Below, one piece after another: positions 1-8,148 of a DNA stretch of 64,000 nucleotides. The DNA is taken from assembly GCA_963975575.1 (NCBI GenBank), contig CAXBHL010000001.1:992001-1056000 (forward strand), read 5' to 3'. This stretch comes from UBA6054 sp963975575. GTDB taxonomy: Bacteria > Planctomycetota > Phycisphaerae > Phycisphaerales > UBA1924. The position numbers and the translations under genes are program-made. A model generated the notes under the pieces. It was not told the DNA's origin and searched no databases. It saw only the letters and a list, made by a program, of their open reading frames with translations. Within the stretch, counting starts at the first letter, position 1. Each line of letters opens with the position of its first letter.

Positions 1-16
1 CCGGCCTTGCGGCCGG
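1..16 (-). terminator. GC hairpin downstream of the PEP-CTERM gene, cut by the window edge
   Basis: A perfect 6-bp stem (CCGGCC/GGCCGG) closes a GCAA-type loop about 50 bases after the stop of the minus-strand gene ending at 66. A U-tract would lie beyond the window start, so terminator activity is inferred only from position and stem strength. Confidence 0.4.
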
Positions 17-65
17 GGCTTCGGTCGGTCGGGTCAGTGAGCCGTCCGAATGAAACGCGGGTGGA

Positions 66-704
66 TCAGCGGCGACGACGCGCGACGGTCAGGCCTGCGA
101 GACCGAGCAGCGCGACCGCGCCCGGCGCGGGGACCACCGCACGGAACTCGGTCATCGCGAAATCGAGCGAGGCGGTCGAGCCGCGGACATTGAGGATCAG
201 TTCGATCTCGTCCACGTCGGTGGCGTCGAAGCTGCTGAAACTGAAATCGCCGAGCAGGAGCGTCTCGGTCCGCATGCCGCCGGCGAGGAAGCTGCCGGAG
301 ATCGAGGCCGAGCCGCCCGAGCCGTCGAAGAGACGCATGATGTAGGTGAAGTCCTGGTCGACGGCGGCGAAGTCGAACTCGAACGCAGTGACGCCCGCGG
401 CGACGGCGTCGAAGTTCAGGCCGGCGATGCCGCCGTTCCAGTTGATGGCGGCTTCCTGCTCGACGCCGATGCCGGCGTTGAAGAACAGGGCACCGTTGAA
501 GCCGCCGCCGCTGAACGCAGTGTCGACCTCGAAGTTGGCGGCCTGACCGAAGGGGTTGCCGAGGATTGTGGTCGAGAGCTGGCGGGGGCCGCCCGCTTCG
601 TCGTTGGGGTCCGAGTCAAAGTCGTCGAGCACCAGGGTGGGTGCGCCGGCGAGGGCGGGGGCCGCGAGGCCGGCGAGGCCCAAGAGCATCAAAGATTTCC
701 GCAT
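66..704 (-). CDS. PEP-CTERM-type secreted protein
   Basis: A 212-residue exported protein. It begins MRKSLMLLGLAGLAAPALAG, a typical signal peptide, and ends VPAPGAVALLGLAGLTVARRRR: a Pro-Ala-Pro motif, a hydrophobic helix and a terminal arginine cluster. That tripartite tail is the PEP-CTERM-type sorting signal, recognised and probably cleaved by an exosortase such as the one at 27297-28187. The middle is rich in Gly, Phe and Asp and looks like a beta-sandwich domain; I recognise no enzyme motif. The ATG at 704 is chosen because AGGAGAGAGG lies just upstream and the signal peptide begins there; the open frame extends further upstream without coding character. It is monocistronic, with a structured leader (734-780) and a hairpin at 1-16 downstream. 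Its binding partner or function is unknown. Confidence 0.85.
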   Translation of the reverse strand: MRKSLMLLGLAGLAAPALAGAPTLVLDDFDSDPNDEAGGPRQLSTTILGNPFGQAANFEVDTAFSGGGFNGALFFNAGIGVEQEAAINWNGGIAGLNFDAVAAGVTAFEFDFAAVDQDFTYIMRLFDGSGGSASISGSFLAGGMRTETLLLGDFSFSSFDATDVDEIELILNVRGSTASLDFAMTEFRAVVPAPGAVALLGLAGLTVARRRR

Positions 705-733
705 GAACTGGGTCCTCTCTCCTACGGTTGCAA

Positions 734-780
734 TGCACCCCGTCGGCGGGATCGCCGCGGGTTTCTCCGTCCGGGGTGCA
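734..780 (-). promoter_or_regulatory. Long inverted repeat in the leader of the PEP-CTERM gene (non-coding 705-1017)
   Basis: The 313-base stretch 705-1017 upstream of the PEP-CTERM gene has no convincing gene. In it, TGCACCCCG (734-742) is repeated in inverse at 772-780, giving a 9-bp stem. Between the arms, GGCG/CGCC can form a small inner hairpin. The structure sits about 30 bases from the ATG on the transcribed strand, so it is probably part of the 5' leader. No known riboswitch class is recognised and no clear -35/-10 pair was found. Confidence 0.4.
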
Positions 781-1017
781 AGAGGCCACATGGTGGGGGG
801 TCTTGCCAGCAGGTTCGCCGGATTTTCTGGACTTATCGGCCGATTTGGGGCGGCGACGGGCGCGATACGCACGCGGAAACGGCGATCGGCGGACGGGTCG
901 TCCGGTCGGTGCAGCGGGTCGGGTTGGGTGCTGTACAGAAACCTGCTGGACTGGATCCGCCGGGATCTCAAGCGCATCCGCGAGGCTCAGATCGCCGGGG
1001 CGGGGGCCGCCTGACCG

Positions 1018-1545
1018 TCAGCACGCATTGAAGAGCGCCCGTCCCGCGGAGCGTTCTTCGAGATCGAGCAGGAATCGCTTGCGGTCGAGTCCGCCGGCGT
1101 AGCCGTGGAGCGTGCCGTCGGCGGCGATGACGCGGTGGCAGGGGACCACAATGGCGACGCGGTTCTGGCCGTTGGCCAGGCCGACTGCCCGCGAGCCGCC
1201 GGGGTTGCCCAGGTCGGCGGCCAGACGGCCGTACGAGGTCGTCTCGCCGAAGGGGATGCGGATCAGCGCGTCCCAGACGCGGCGCTGCCATTCGGTGCCC
1301 GGGGTGTCGAGCGGGATGGAGAAGCGGGTCAGGTCCCCGGCGAAATAGGCGTCCAGTTCCGATGCGAGGCGGTCCAGCAGCGGATGGTCGGCGTCGTGGA
1401 ACGGCTCGCCGAGAAGGCGTTCCAGGTCGGACTGCTCGCGGGCAACGCGTTCGGGCGAGCCGAACTCGAGCAGGCACACGCCGCGTTCGGTGGCGCCTGC
1501 GGTCATGGGGCACAACGGCGTGTTGATGATGCGGCGGGCGGGCAT
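1018..1545 (-). CDS. ogt: Methylated-DNA--protein-cysteine S-methyltransferase
   Basis: A 175-residue suicide repair enzyme that moves alkyl groups from O6-alkylguanine (and O4-alkylthymine) in DNA onto its own cysteine. The active-site motif PCHRV lies near residue 137 in the context NRVAIVVPCHRVIAADG. The helix-turn-helix DNA-binding part, with WQRRVWDALIRIPFGETTSYGRLA, precedes it and matches the family closely. The N-terminal ribonuclease-like domain is short but present. Start at 1545 (MPARRIINTP) is taken because the upstream frame overlaps the end of the neighbouring hydrolase gene and lacks family similarity. It lies 25 bases downstream of that gene on the same strand and may be co-transcribed with it. 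Confidence 0.93.
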   Translation of the reverse strand: MPARRIINTPLCPMTAGATERGVCLLEFGSPERVAREQSDLERLLGEPFHDADHPLLDRLASELDAYFAGDLTRFSIPLDTPGTEWQRRVWDALIRIPFGETTSYGRLAADLGNPGGSRAVGLANGQNRVAIVVPCHRVIAADGTLHGYAGGLDRKRFLLDLEERSAGRALFNAC

Positions 1546-1570
1546 GCGTACAGGGTACCGGATCTTGGGG

Positions 1571-3133
1571 TCAGAGGGCCACGCGGACGCGCTCGCCCGT
1601 CGCGCCGTTCTGGCCAATGGGCGTGACGAACACGCTCGAACCGGCCGGCGGGGCGGTCAGCGGTGTCAGCGTGGTGCGGATCGGGCCTGCGGCGTCGGGG
1701 CTGGCGGCGGGGAGGACCCAGCCACGCCAGGTGTCGCCGGGCTCGAGCTGTACGACGTACCGGCGGGTGCCCGGGCCCACGGGGGACGCGGCGAGTTCGA
1801 CCCGCAGGTCGATGCCATCCCGGGCGATCGCCACGCTCGGCGCCGCGGGGGAAGGGGCGCCCAGCCATGGGCTCTCGGGCACCAGGGCCGGGCCTGCGAG
1901 CGGGCCGGATCGGAGTTGGTCGGTGATGCCGCGGCGGTTGTCGGCCATGCCGACCATGCTGAACAGGGCGAAGCCGGTCGCCTTGGTGCTGCGTTGAACC
2001 AGGCGGATCTGGTCGACGATCTCTTCGGTCTTCCAGCCCGCCCCGGGTCCGTCGGCCTCGGGCTGGATGCGGGTCAGGTAGATGCCGGGCCACAGGTGTC
2101 GGGCCGCGGTGTTCTGCGAGAGCCACCATTCCATGAGCGGCTCGAAGGGTTGGCCGGGCGAGGCGATGGGCCAGTAGAGCTGGGGGAGCAGCGCGTCGAC
2201 CCAGCCTTCCTGGAGCCACCGGCGGCTGTCGGCGTAGAGCCCGGCGTAGGCGTCGAAGCCCTTGACGCCCGGTGGGTGCTCGGGCCGCCAGATGCCGAAC
2301 GGGCTGACGGTGAAGATCGCGCCGGGGCGGCGTCGCCGGACGAGGGCGCCGAAGTCGCGGATGCACCGGTTGATGTTCTCACGCCGCCAGTCTTCTTGCG
2401 ACAGCGTGCCCCCGTTGCGCCGGTAGGTCTCGTAGATGGCCGCGTCCGGGAAAGGGGCGCCGGGTTTGGGGTAGGGGTAGAAATAGTCGTCCATGTGAAC
2501 GCCGTCGATGTCGTAGCGGGTCAGCAGGTCGTCGATGACACGGGCGGTGATCTCGCGGGCCTGGGCGGCGCCGGGGTCGAGCCAGAGGTACTCGTTGTAG
2601 CTGCGGACGAGTTTGGGGAACATCCGCGTCACGTGCGACGCGTCGTCGGGGCCGATGCTCTTGGGGTGGCGGGCGCGGAACGGGTTGACCCAGGCGTGCA
2701 GGTCGATGCCGCGGGCGTGGGCGCCGTCGATCCAATACTGCAGCGGGTCGTACTCGGGGCTGGGAGGGGTGGCCTGGCGGCCGGTCAGGAACGCGCTCCA
2801 CGGCTCGATACTCGAGCGGTACACCGCGTCGGCGGTGGGACGGACCTGCAGGAAGATGGCGTTGAGTTCCAGATCCCGCGCGGTGTCGAGGATGCGGTCA
2901 ATCTCGGTCTTCTGGACGGACGCCGGGAGGCCGGGCTTGCTGGGCCAGTCGATGTTGTCCACGGTGGCGGCCCAGGCGCCGCGGAACTCTCGGGTCGGCC
3001 GGGGCATCGAGAACGGGGTCGGGCGGGACGCGTCGCGCCCGGGCCGGGCGGCGGCGCACGACACCAGCGACGAGGCCGAGATCGAGCCCGCGGCCATGAT
3101 CTTGAACGCTTCGCGACGGTCCATCGTCCGCAT
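1571..3133 (-). CDS. Family 10-like glycosyl hydrolase lipoprotein (GHL10/DUF187)
   Basis: A 520-residue exported protein. The N-terminus has a twin-arginine start (DRREAFK) followed by a hydrophobic stretch and a lipobox-like LVSC near residue 26, so it is probably a Tat-exported lipoprotein. Residues 45 to about 380 match the GHL10 family: FRGAWAATVDNIDWPSKPG, AIFLQVRP, AWVNPFRARHP and DGVHMDDYFYPYPKPG, where acidic residues of a TIM barrel lie. Relatives (YngK type) act on glycans, but the substrate is not established. The C-terminal ~120 residues look like an additional beta domain. A GAGGAG ribosome site lies five bases before the ATG at 3133. It is transcribed toward ogt. Confidence 0.85.
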   Translation of the reverse strand: MRTMDRREAFKIMAAGSISASSLVSCAAARPGRDASRPTPFSMPRPTREFRGAWAATVDNIDWPSKPGLPASVQKTEIDRILDTARDLELNAIFLQVRPTADAVYRSSIEPWSAFLTGRQATPPSPEYDPLQYWIDGAHARGIDLHAWVNPFRARHPKSIGPDDASHVTRMFPKLVRSYNEYLWLDPGAAQAREITARVIDDLLTRYDIDGVHMDDYFYPYPKPGAPFPDAAIYETYRRNGGTLSQEDWRRENINRCIRDFGALVRRRRPGAIFTVSPFGIWRPEHPPGVKGFDAYAGLYADSRRWLQEGWVDALLPQLYWPIASPGQPFEPLMEWWLSQNTAARHLWPGIYLTRIQPEADGPGAGWKTEEIVDQIRLVQRSTKATGFALFSMVGMADNRRGITDQLRSGPLAGPALVPESPWLGAPSPAAPSVAIARDGIDLRVELAASPVGPGTRRYVVQLEPGDTWRGWVLPAASPDAAGPIRTTLTPLTAPPAGSSVFVTPIGQNGATGERVRVAL

Positions 3134-3203
3134 GGCGTCTCCTCGGGTGTGTGAAGGGAACCGAGGGATTGTCCCGGGCCGGATGCCGCGGGGCCAGCCG
3201 GGG

Positions 3204-4613
3204 TCACCCGATTTTGTGTTGCCCGTTCATGTACGGGCGGAGCGGCTCGGGGATGTTGACCGACCCGTCGGCGTTCTGGTGCATTTCGAGCAGGGGGATC
3301 AGGATGCGCGGCGAGGCCGCGACGGTGTTGTTGAGCGAGTAGCAGAAGGTGGTGGGGCCCTTGCCGGTCTCGCCGCCGGGGCGGTAGCGCATGTTCAGGC
3401 GGCGGCACTGGTAGTCGTAGAGGCGGCTGGCGGAGTGGGTCTCGCCGAACGCACCGGCGGGAACGCCGTCCTTGCCGGTCTCGCCGCGCCCGGGCATCCA
3501 GCACTCGATGTCGACCATGTCGGCGTTTTTGACACCCAGGTCGCCGGTGCAGCACTGCAGCAGGCGGTAGGGCAGGTTCAGGCGCTGGAGCAGGGTTTCG
3601 ACGAAGCCCAGCATGGCCCTGTGGTGCTCGCGGCTCTTCCGTTCATCGGCCACGTCGATCACGACCTGCTCGACCTTGTCGAACTGGTGGATGCGGTAGA
3701 GCCCGGCGGTGTCCTTGCCCGCGGCACCGGCCTCGCGCCGGAAGCATGTGGAGACGGTGATGTACTTGCGGGGCAGGGTGGTCTCGTCCAGGATCTCGTC
3801 CTGGTGCAGGCCCATCAGGCCGACCTCGCCGGTTCCGGTCAGGAACATGTCGTAGCCGCCGCCACGCTCGGCCTCGTTGATCTGGTAGGCCTGGTCGCGT
3901 CCGCCGGGGAAGAATCCGGTGCCGGTCATGGCCTCCTCGCGGACGAGCACCGGGACGGACATGGGCTTGAAGCCGTTCTCGTTGGTCATGAAATCCACGG
4001 CGAAGCGCAGGATCGCCTGGTGCAGCCGCATGCCGTCGCCGGTGAGGATGTAGGACCGGGAGCCGGCGATCTTCACGCCGCGCGGAAAATCGACCAGCCC
4101 GTGCATCTCGCAGAGTTCGAGGTGGCCGCGGGGCTTGAAGCCCTTGTTCTGCTCGAAGGTCTTGTCGAAGTCCCAGCCTTCGGGAGCCCACAGGCGGATC
4201 TGGACATTGTCGTCCGAGGTGGTGCCGACGGGCACGTCGTTGTCGGGCGGCAGCGGGACACGGAGCAGCAGATCGTTCAGCTCTGGCTCGAGGGCGGTGA
4301 TCTGCTCCTCGAGGGCCTGGATCTCGTCCTTGAGTTTGGCCGGAGCGGCCTTGATCGACGCGACCTCGGCCTCGATGGCCGCCTTCTCGTCTCCGCTGGC
4401 GGCCTTGAGTTTGCCCATCAACTGGCCGAGCTTGGGGCCGGTCTCTTTGGAGAGCCGGTTCTGCTCGGACCGCAGGGCCTCCTGGCGGGTCATCAGGTCC
4501 CGCCGGGTGGTGTCGAGGGAGATCAGTCGGTCGATATCCACCCGGACGCCCTTCTTCCGGGCTCCGTCAATGTATCGGTCGGGATGCTCACGCAGGGCCT
4601 TCAGGTCGATCAT
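3204..4613 (-). CDS. serS: Seryl-tRNA synthetase
   Basis: A 469-residue class II aminoacyl-tRNA synthetase that charges tRNA-Ser with serine. Residues 1 to about 115 form the antiparallel coiled-coil arm that grips tRNA-Ser (Lys/Glu/Ala-rich). The catalytic core carries motif 2 (CFRREAGAAGKDTAGLYRIH) and a motif 3 region (NTVAASPRILIPLLE). The motif 3 context, with GETGKGPTTFCYSLN, is somewhat unlike the usual HTLNGSGLA form. The start at 4613 (MIDLKALREHP) fits the family N-terminus; the frame upstream (44 residues, arginine-rich) is not conserved in character. Length is slightly above the usual 425-430. It is divergent from the membrane-protein/lpxK pair. Confidence 0.96.
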   Translation of the reverse strand: MIDLKALREHPDRYIDGARKKGVRVDIDRLISLDTTRRDLMTRQEALRSEQNRLSKETGPKLGQLMGKLKAASGDEKAAIEAEVASIKAAPAKLKDEIQALEEQITALEPELNDLLLRVPLPPDNDVPVGTTSDDNVQIRLWAPEGWDFDKTFEQNKGFKPRGHLELCEMHGLVDFPRGVKIAGSRSYILTGDGMRLHQAILRFAVDFMTNENGFKPMSVPVLVREEAMTGTGFFPGGRDQAYQINEAERGGGYDMFLTGTGEVGLMGLHQDEILDETTLPRKYITVSTCFRREAGAAGKDTAGLYRIHQFDKVEQVVIDVADERKSREHHRAMLGFVETLLQRLNLPYRLLQCCTGDLGVKNADMVDIECWMPGRGETGKDGVPAGAFGETHSASRLYDYQCRRLNMRYRPGGETGKGPTTFCYSLNNTVAASPRILIPLLEMHQNADGSVNIPEPLRPYMNGQHKIG

Positions 4614-4786
4614 GGGACGGCAGTGTAGGGAGGGCTCTGATAGGATCGGGGGGCGGCCACGGCCGACACGGCGGCGGGCGATGGGTGTCTTGGCGATGCT
4701 CCTTCCCCAGCACGAACGGACCTGAATCGATGCGATGCGGACCAATCCCCAACCCCTACGTCCCGCCCTCGGGAGGGCGGTGAGCC

Positions 4787-5185
4787 GTGGTTGCCTGGAC
4801 CCTCGCGGACGGTCCGCTCGCGCCCGGGTGGCTGGTGCTGCCGCTGGCGGCGGTCGCGTTGATCGCCACCGCGGCTCACATCATCGTGCTGCGGGAGGCC
4901 CCGAAAGGGGCTATCCCGGAGTCGAGGCGCCGGGTGCGGGTCGCCACAGGCTGGGTCATCCTGGTGACGATCCCGCTGACGGCCTACGGGTTCGGGATCG
5001 CGGACCCGGGGCGTCCGGGCGTGTTCATGACGGTCTGGCTGGCCGTCATCGGGCTGATCGGGTCGATCCTGCTGCTGGCGATGCTCGACGCGGCGAACAC
5101 CCTGCGTCTGCACCGGGCCGAGAGCCGCCGGCTGCGACAGGACCTGCGTTACATCCGCGAGAACCGACATGACGCCGACGCCTGA
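4787..5185 (+). CDS. Hypothetical membrane protein upstream of lpxK
   Basis: A 132-residue protein with three likely membrane segments (around residues 13-34, 51-68 and 79-101) and a charged, arginine-rich C-terminal tail (LRLHRAESRRLRQDLRYIRE) that is probably cytoplasmic. It is not recognised. GTG at 4787 is preceded by GGGAGGGCGG. Its end overlaps the start of lpxK by 17 bases, so the two are translated together and a role near the inner membrane in lipid A metabolism is possible; nothing else supports that. Confidence 0.7.
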   Translation: MVAWTLADGPLAPGWLVLPLAAVALIATAAHIIVLREAPKGAIPESRRRVRVATGWVILVTIPLTAYGFGIADPGRPGVFMTVWLAVIGLIGSILLLAMLDAANTLRLHRAESRRLRQDLRYIRENRHDADA

Positions 5186-6263
5186 CGGGCCGGGCTCGCC
5201 CACGCGGCTGCCGCGGTGGGTCACCCGGCCGTTGTCGGGGCTGTACCGCGCCGAGATCGGGCGTCGCAACCGTCGGTACGACCGGGGGGTCGGGGTGGCG
5301 GCACTGGATCGGCCGGTGGTGTCGGTGGGCAATCTGTCGGCGGGCGGGACGGGCAAGACCCCGGTGGTCCGCTGGGTGGTGGGGGTTCTCCGATCGGCCG
5401 GCCACCGGCCGGTGGTGGCGATGCGGGGGTACGGGGCGCCGCCCGGCGGCGTGTCCGACGAGGAACGCGAGCACCGCGACGCGATGCCTGGGGTGCCCGT
5501 GGTGGCCCGTCCGGATCGGACGGCCGCGTTGCGGGAACACTTTGCAAGCGGCCCGGGTGCGGCGGACGACTGCGTGGTGCTCGACGACGGCTTCCAGCAC
5601 CGGCGGCTGGCACGCGATCTGGACATCGTGCTGATCGACGCGTCGAGGCCTCCCGACCGAGATCGGTTGCTGCCGGAGGGGTTCCAGCGCGAGCCGCCCG
5701 AGTCGCTCGCGCGCGCCGGCGCGGTCGTGATCACGCACGCCGAACTCGTCTCGGCGTCCGAACTCGAGCATGTGCAAGACTTCGTGAGAGCGCACGTGCG
5801 TGACGGCGTGCCGGTCGCGGCCGCCGAGCACCGCTGGTCGGGTTTGCGCGTGGTGCGATCGGGCGAGCGTGCCCAGGACGATGCGGGGGCACCTCCGACC
5901 GAACCGGTCAGATGGCTCGGCGGGCGGCGGGTGGTCGCGGTGTGCGCCATCGGTCATCCGCGCGGGTTTTTCGACGCGGTCGATCGATCCGGCGCTGTCC
6001 GGGTCGGCGAACGGGTGTTGCCCGATCACGATCCATTCAGGGAAGCGATCGTCGAACAAATGGTGTGTTTGGCCGAGAATGCGCGGGCCGAGGCGGTGGT
6101 GCTCACCGCGAAAGACTGGGCGAAGCTCGCCGATCGGCGCATCGCCTGGCCCTGCCCGGTGGTGATCCCGACGCTGGATATCGGCTTTGTTTCGGGGGAA
6201 TGCGGCTTGGCCGACCGCGTGACGGCTGCCGTCGCGGATCATGATCCGCGCCGCGGAGGTTGA
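5169..6263 (+). CDS. lpxK: Tetraacyldisaccharide 4'-kinase
   Basis: A 364-residue ATP-dependent kinase that phosphorylates the 4' position of the tetraacyldisaccharide lipid A precursor at the inner face of the inner membrane. The P-loop lies in SVGNLSAGGTGKTPVVRWV near residue 55, followed by the RGYG motif and VLDDGFQHRRLARDLDIVLID, all hallmarks of LpxK. Length is normal for the family. It starts inside the preceding membrane-protein gene. With hldE at 11451-13079 it indicates that the host builds a lipid A-based outer membrane with heptose. The later part (VCAIGHPRGFFDAV) is also family-typical. Confidence 0.95.
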   Translation: MTPTPDGPGSPTRLPRWVTRPLSGLYRAEIGRRNRRYDRGVGVAALDRPVVSVGNLSAGGTGKTPVVRWVVGVLRSAGHRPVVAMRGYGAPPGGVSDEEREHRDAMPGVPVVARPDRTAALREHFASGPGAADDCVVLDDGFQHRRLARDLDIVLIDASRPPDRDRLLPEGFQREPPESLARAGAVVITHAELVSASELEHVQDFVRAHVRDGVPVAAAEHRWSGLRVVRSGERAQDDAGAPPTEPVRWLGGRRVVAVCAIGHPRGFFDAVDRSGAVRVGERVLPDHDPFREAIVEQMVCLAENARAEAVVLTAKDWAKLADRRIAWPCPVVIPTLDIGFVSGECGLADRVTAAVADHDPRRGG

Positions 6264-6445
6264 CCCCAGCGCATGGGATGGACGCCGGTCTCCAACGACT
6301 TTGCTCGTTGAGATTCGTTCGCAGATACCCAAAAGTCCCCGGGGTTGATGGCCCGTGTTGCATCGGAGACATACAGTTCTTTTCTCTCGCACCCGTACGT
6401 GGGGGTTAAGCCACGCGGAACGAGTAGAACTCTGGAGACTATGAA

Positions 6446-8014
6446 ATGAAGAAGACGCGCACTCTTGCCTCATTCGCCGCCGCGGGCGTGCTGATGGGCA
6501 TCTCGCTGGCGGGATGCACCCAGCAGCAGACGACCGGCTCGAACGACGGGGCCTCTGAGACAAAGGAGCAGCCACAGTCCTCGAACATGTGGGGGCACTA
6601 CCGGCCCAAGCTCGGCGAGGGCGAGAACGCCAGCATGATGGCGTTCCCGACCGGTGAGGTGAACACCAGCGCGGTGCTGCTGCACCAGGTGATGCCCAAG
6701 CAGGTCCGGCGCGGCCAAGACTTCGGTTATTCCTACCACGTGACGAACCTGACCAACGCCACGCTGCAGAACGTTGTTGTGTCGCTCGACAGCACCAGCA
6801 ACCTCGAGGTCAAGGGCTCCCAGCCCGAGGCGACCCGCTCCGGCGGCAACATGGCCTGGCCGCTCGGCGACCTGGCCGCTGGCGAGACAAAGGTGATCAG
6901 CCTGACCGGCAACGCCGGGCAGGTCGGCTCCGCGTCCGACTGCGTGGCCGTCTCGTACAACAACTTCCTGTGCGCGACCACGGCCGTGGTTGAGCCGGCC
7001 CTGGCCCTGACCAAGACCGCCACCGCGACCGCCCTGCGTTGCGATCCGATCGTGCTGCGATACGTGGTCAAGAACTCCGGCACCGGCAGCACCAGCGACG
7101 TGGTGATCTCCGACACGCTGCCCACGGGGCTGACGCTGTCGGACGGCACCCGCGAGATCCGCATCCCCGTCGGCCCCCTGGCCGCCGGCGAGTCCAAGGC
7201 CTTCGAGGTCCGGGCTGAGGCCAACCGGGTCGGCACCTTCGAGTCGCCCGCCTCCGCGTCGTCCGGCGACCTGCGTGCTTCGGCCGACAAGACCACCACC
7301 GTGGTCACCGAGCCGGTGCTCGAGATCACCAGCGACTGCGGCAGCGCCAACCAGTTCCTGGGGCGCAACTTCACCCACACCTACACCGTCAAGAATAACG
7401 GCAACGGCGTGGCCAATAACGCCGTGGCGACCATCGCCATGCCGGCCGGATCGACCGTGGCCCGCTCGTCCGAGGGTGGCACCGTGGCCGCCGGGCGCGT
7501 GACCTGGAACTTGGGCGCCATGGCGCCGGGTGCCTCGCGCACCTTCAGCGTGACCTTCACGGGTTCGCAGGCACAGACCTACCAGACCACGGCGACCGTT
7601 AACGCGGCCTGCGCCAAGTCGGTCACCGACTCGTGCTCGAACGATCTCAAGGGCATCCCCGCGGTGCTCCTCGAGGTGGTTGACATCGTCGACCCGGTCG
7701 AGCTGGGCGGCCAGACCACCTACCTCATCACCGTGACCAACCAGGGCTCCGCGCCGGACAACAACGTCCGCATCGAGGCGACCCTGCCCGAGGAGGCCTC
7801 GTTCGTGAGCGCTTCCGGAGCGACGACCTCGTCCGCTTCCGGCCGCACCATCACGTTCGCTCCGCTGCCCTCCCTGGGTGTCGGTCAGCAGGCCGTCTGG
7901 CGGGTGGTCGTCAAGGCCGACGCCGAGGGCGACGTCCGCTTCCAGCTGAAGATGACCTCGGATAACCTGACCAGCCCGGTCACGGAGACCGAAGCCACCT
8001 TCTTCTACGATTGA
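6446..8014 (+). CDS. DUF11-repeat surface lipoprotein
   Basis: A 522-residue protein with a lipoprotein signal peptide (lipobox LAGC, Cys near residue 24). The mature part has at least four copies of the DUF11/CARDB-like immunoglobulin fold. Typical repeat phrases are VVISDTLPTGLTLSDG, TYTVKNNGNGVANN and VTNQGSAPDNNVRIEATLP, each with a conserved asparagine-glycine turn. Such proteins are found in cell envelopes and act as structural or adhesive modules; the OmcB outer-membrane proteins of Chlamydiae carry the same repeat. Cysteines recur in pairs between repeats and may form disulfides. ATG at 6446 follows GGAG; an ATG five bases upstream runs into a stop. A strong terminator at 8057 ends the unit. 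Confidence 0.8.
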   Translation: MKKTRTLASFAAAGVLMGISLAGCTQQQTTGSNDGASETKEQPQSSNMWGHYRPKLGEGENASMMAFPTGEVNTSAVLLHQVMPKQVRRGQDFGYSYHVTNLTNATLQNVVVSLDSTSNLEVKGSQPEATRSGGNMAWPLGDLAAGETKVISLTGNAGQVGSASDCVAVSYNNFLCATTAVVEPALALTKTATATALRCDPIVLRYVVKNSGTGSTSDVVISDTLPTGLTLSDGTREIRIPVGPLAAGESKAFEVRAEANRVGTFESPASASSGDLRASADKTTTVVTEPVLEITSDCGSANQFLGRNFTHTYTVKNNGNGVANNAVATIAMPAGSTVARSSEGGTVAAGRVTWNLGAMAPGASRTFSVTFTGSQAQTYQTTATVNAACAKSVTDSCSNDLKGIPAVLLEVVDIVDPVELGGQTTYLITVTNQGSAPDNNVRIEATLPEEASFVSASGATTSSASGRTITFAPLPSLGVGQQAVWRVVVKADAEGDVRFQLKMTSDNLTSPVTETEATFFYD

Positions 8015-8056
8015 TCCCGTTCGGGCGCCGAGGCGCCCGGCCGTGAACGCCAATCA

Positions 8057-8090
8057 AACAAGCCCCCGGGATTCCCGGGGGCTTGTTCTT
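8057..8090. terminator. Strong intrinsic terminator, bidirectional
   Basis: A 14-bp perfect stem (8057-8070 with 8074-8087) with a three-base loop is followed by TTGTTCTTT on the plus strand. On the minus strand the A-rich left flank gives a short U-run, so it may serve both the DUF11 gene and the convergent dehydrogenase gene. Confidence 0.85.
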
Positions 8091-8148
8091 TCAATGGTCC
8101 GGGCTCATTCCGCGGGGTGCGTCATGCTCGGGATCTGGTGACGGACGA

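Noticed and set aside
1490..4628. Two long plus-strand frames (554 and 671 codons) over the hydrolase and serS genes
   Set aside because: They are shadows of the minus-strand genes, which show clear family motifs; the plus-strand translations are Gly/Arg/Val-rich and featureless.
6470..8053. Minus-strand frame of 527 codons over the DUF11 lipoprotein gene
   Set aside because: The plus strand has a lipobox, repeat domains and a correct terminator; the antisense frame is low-complexity.
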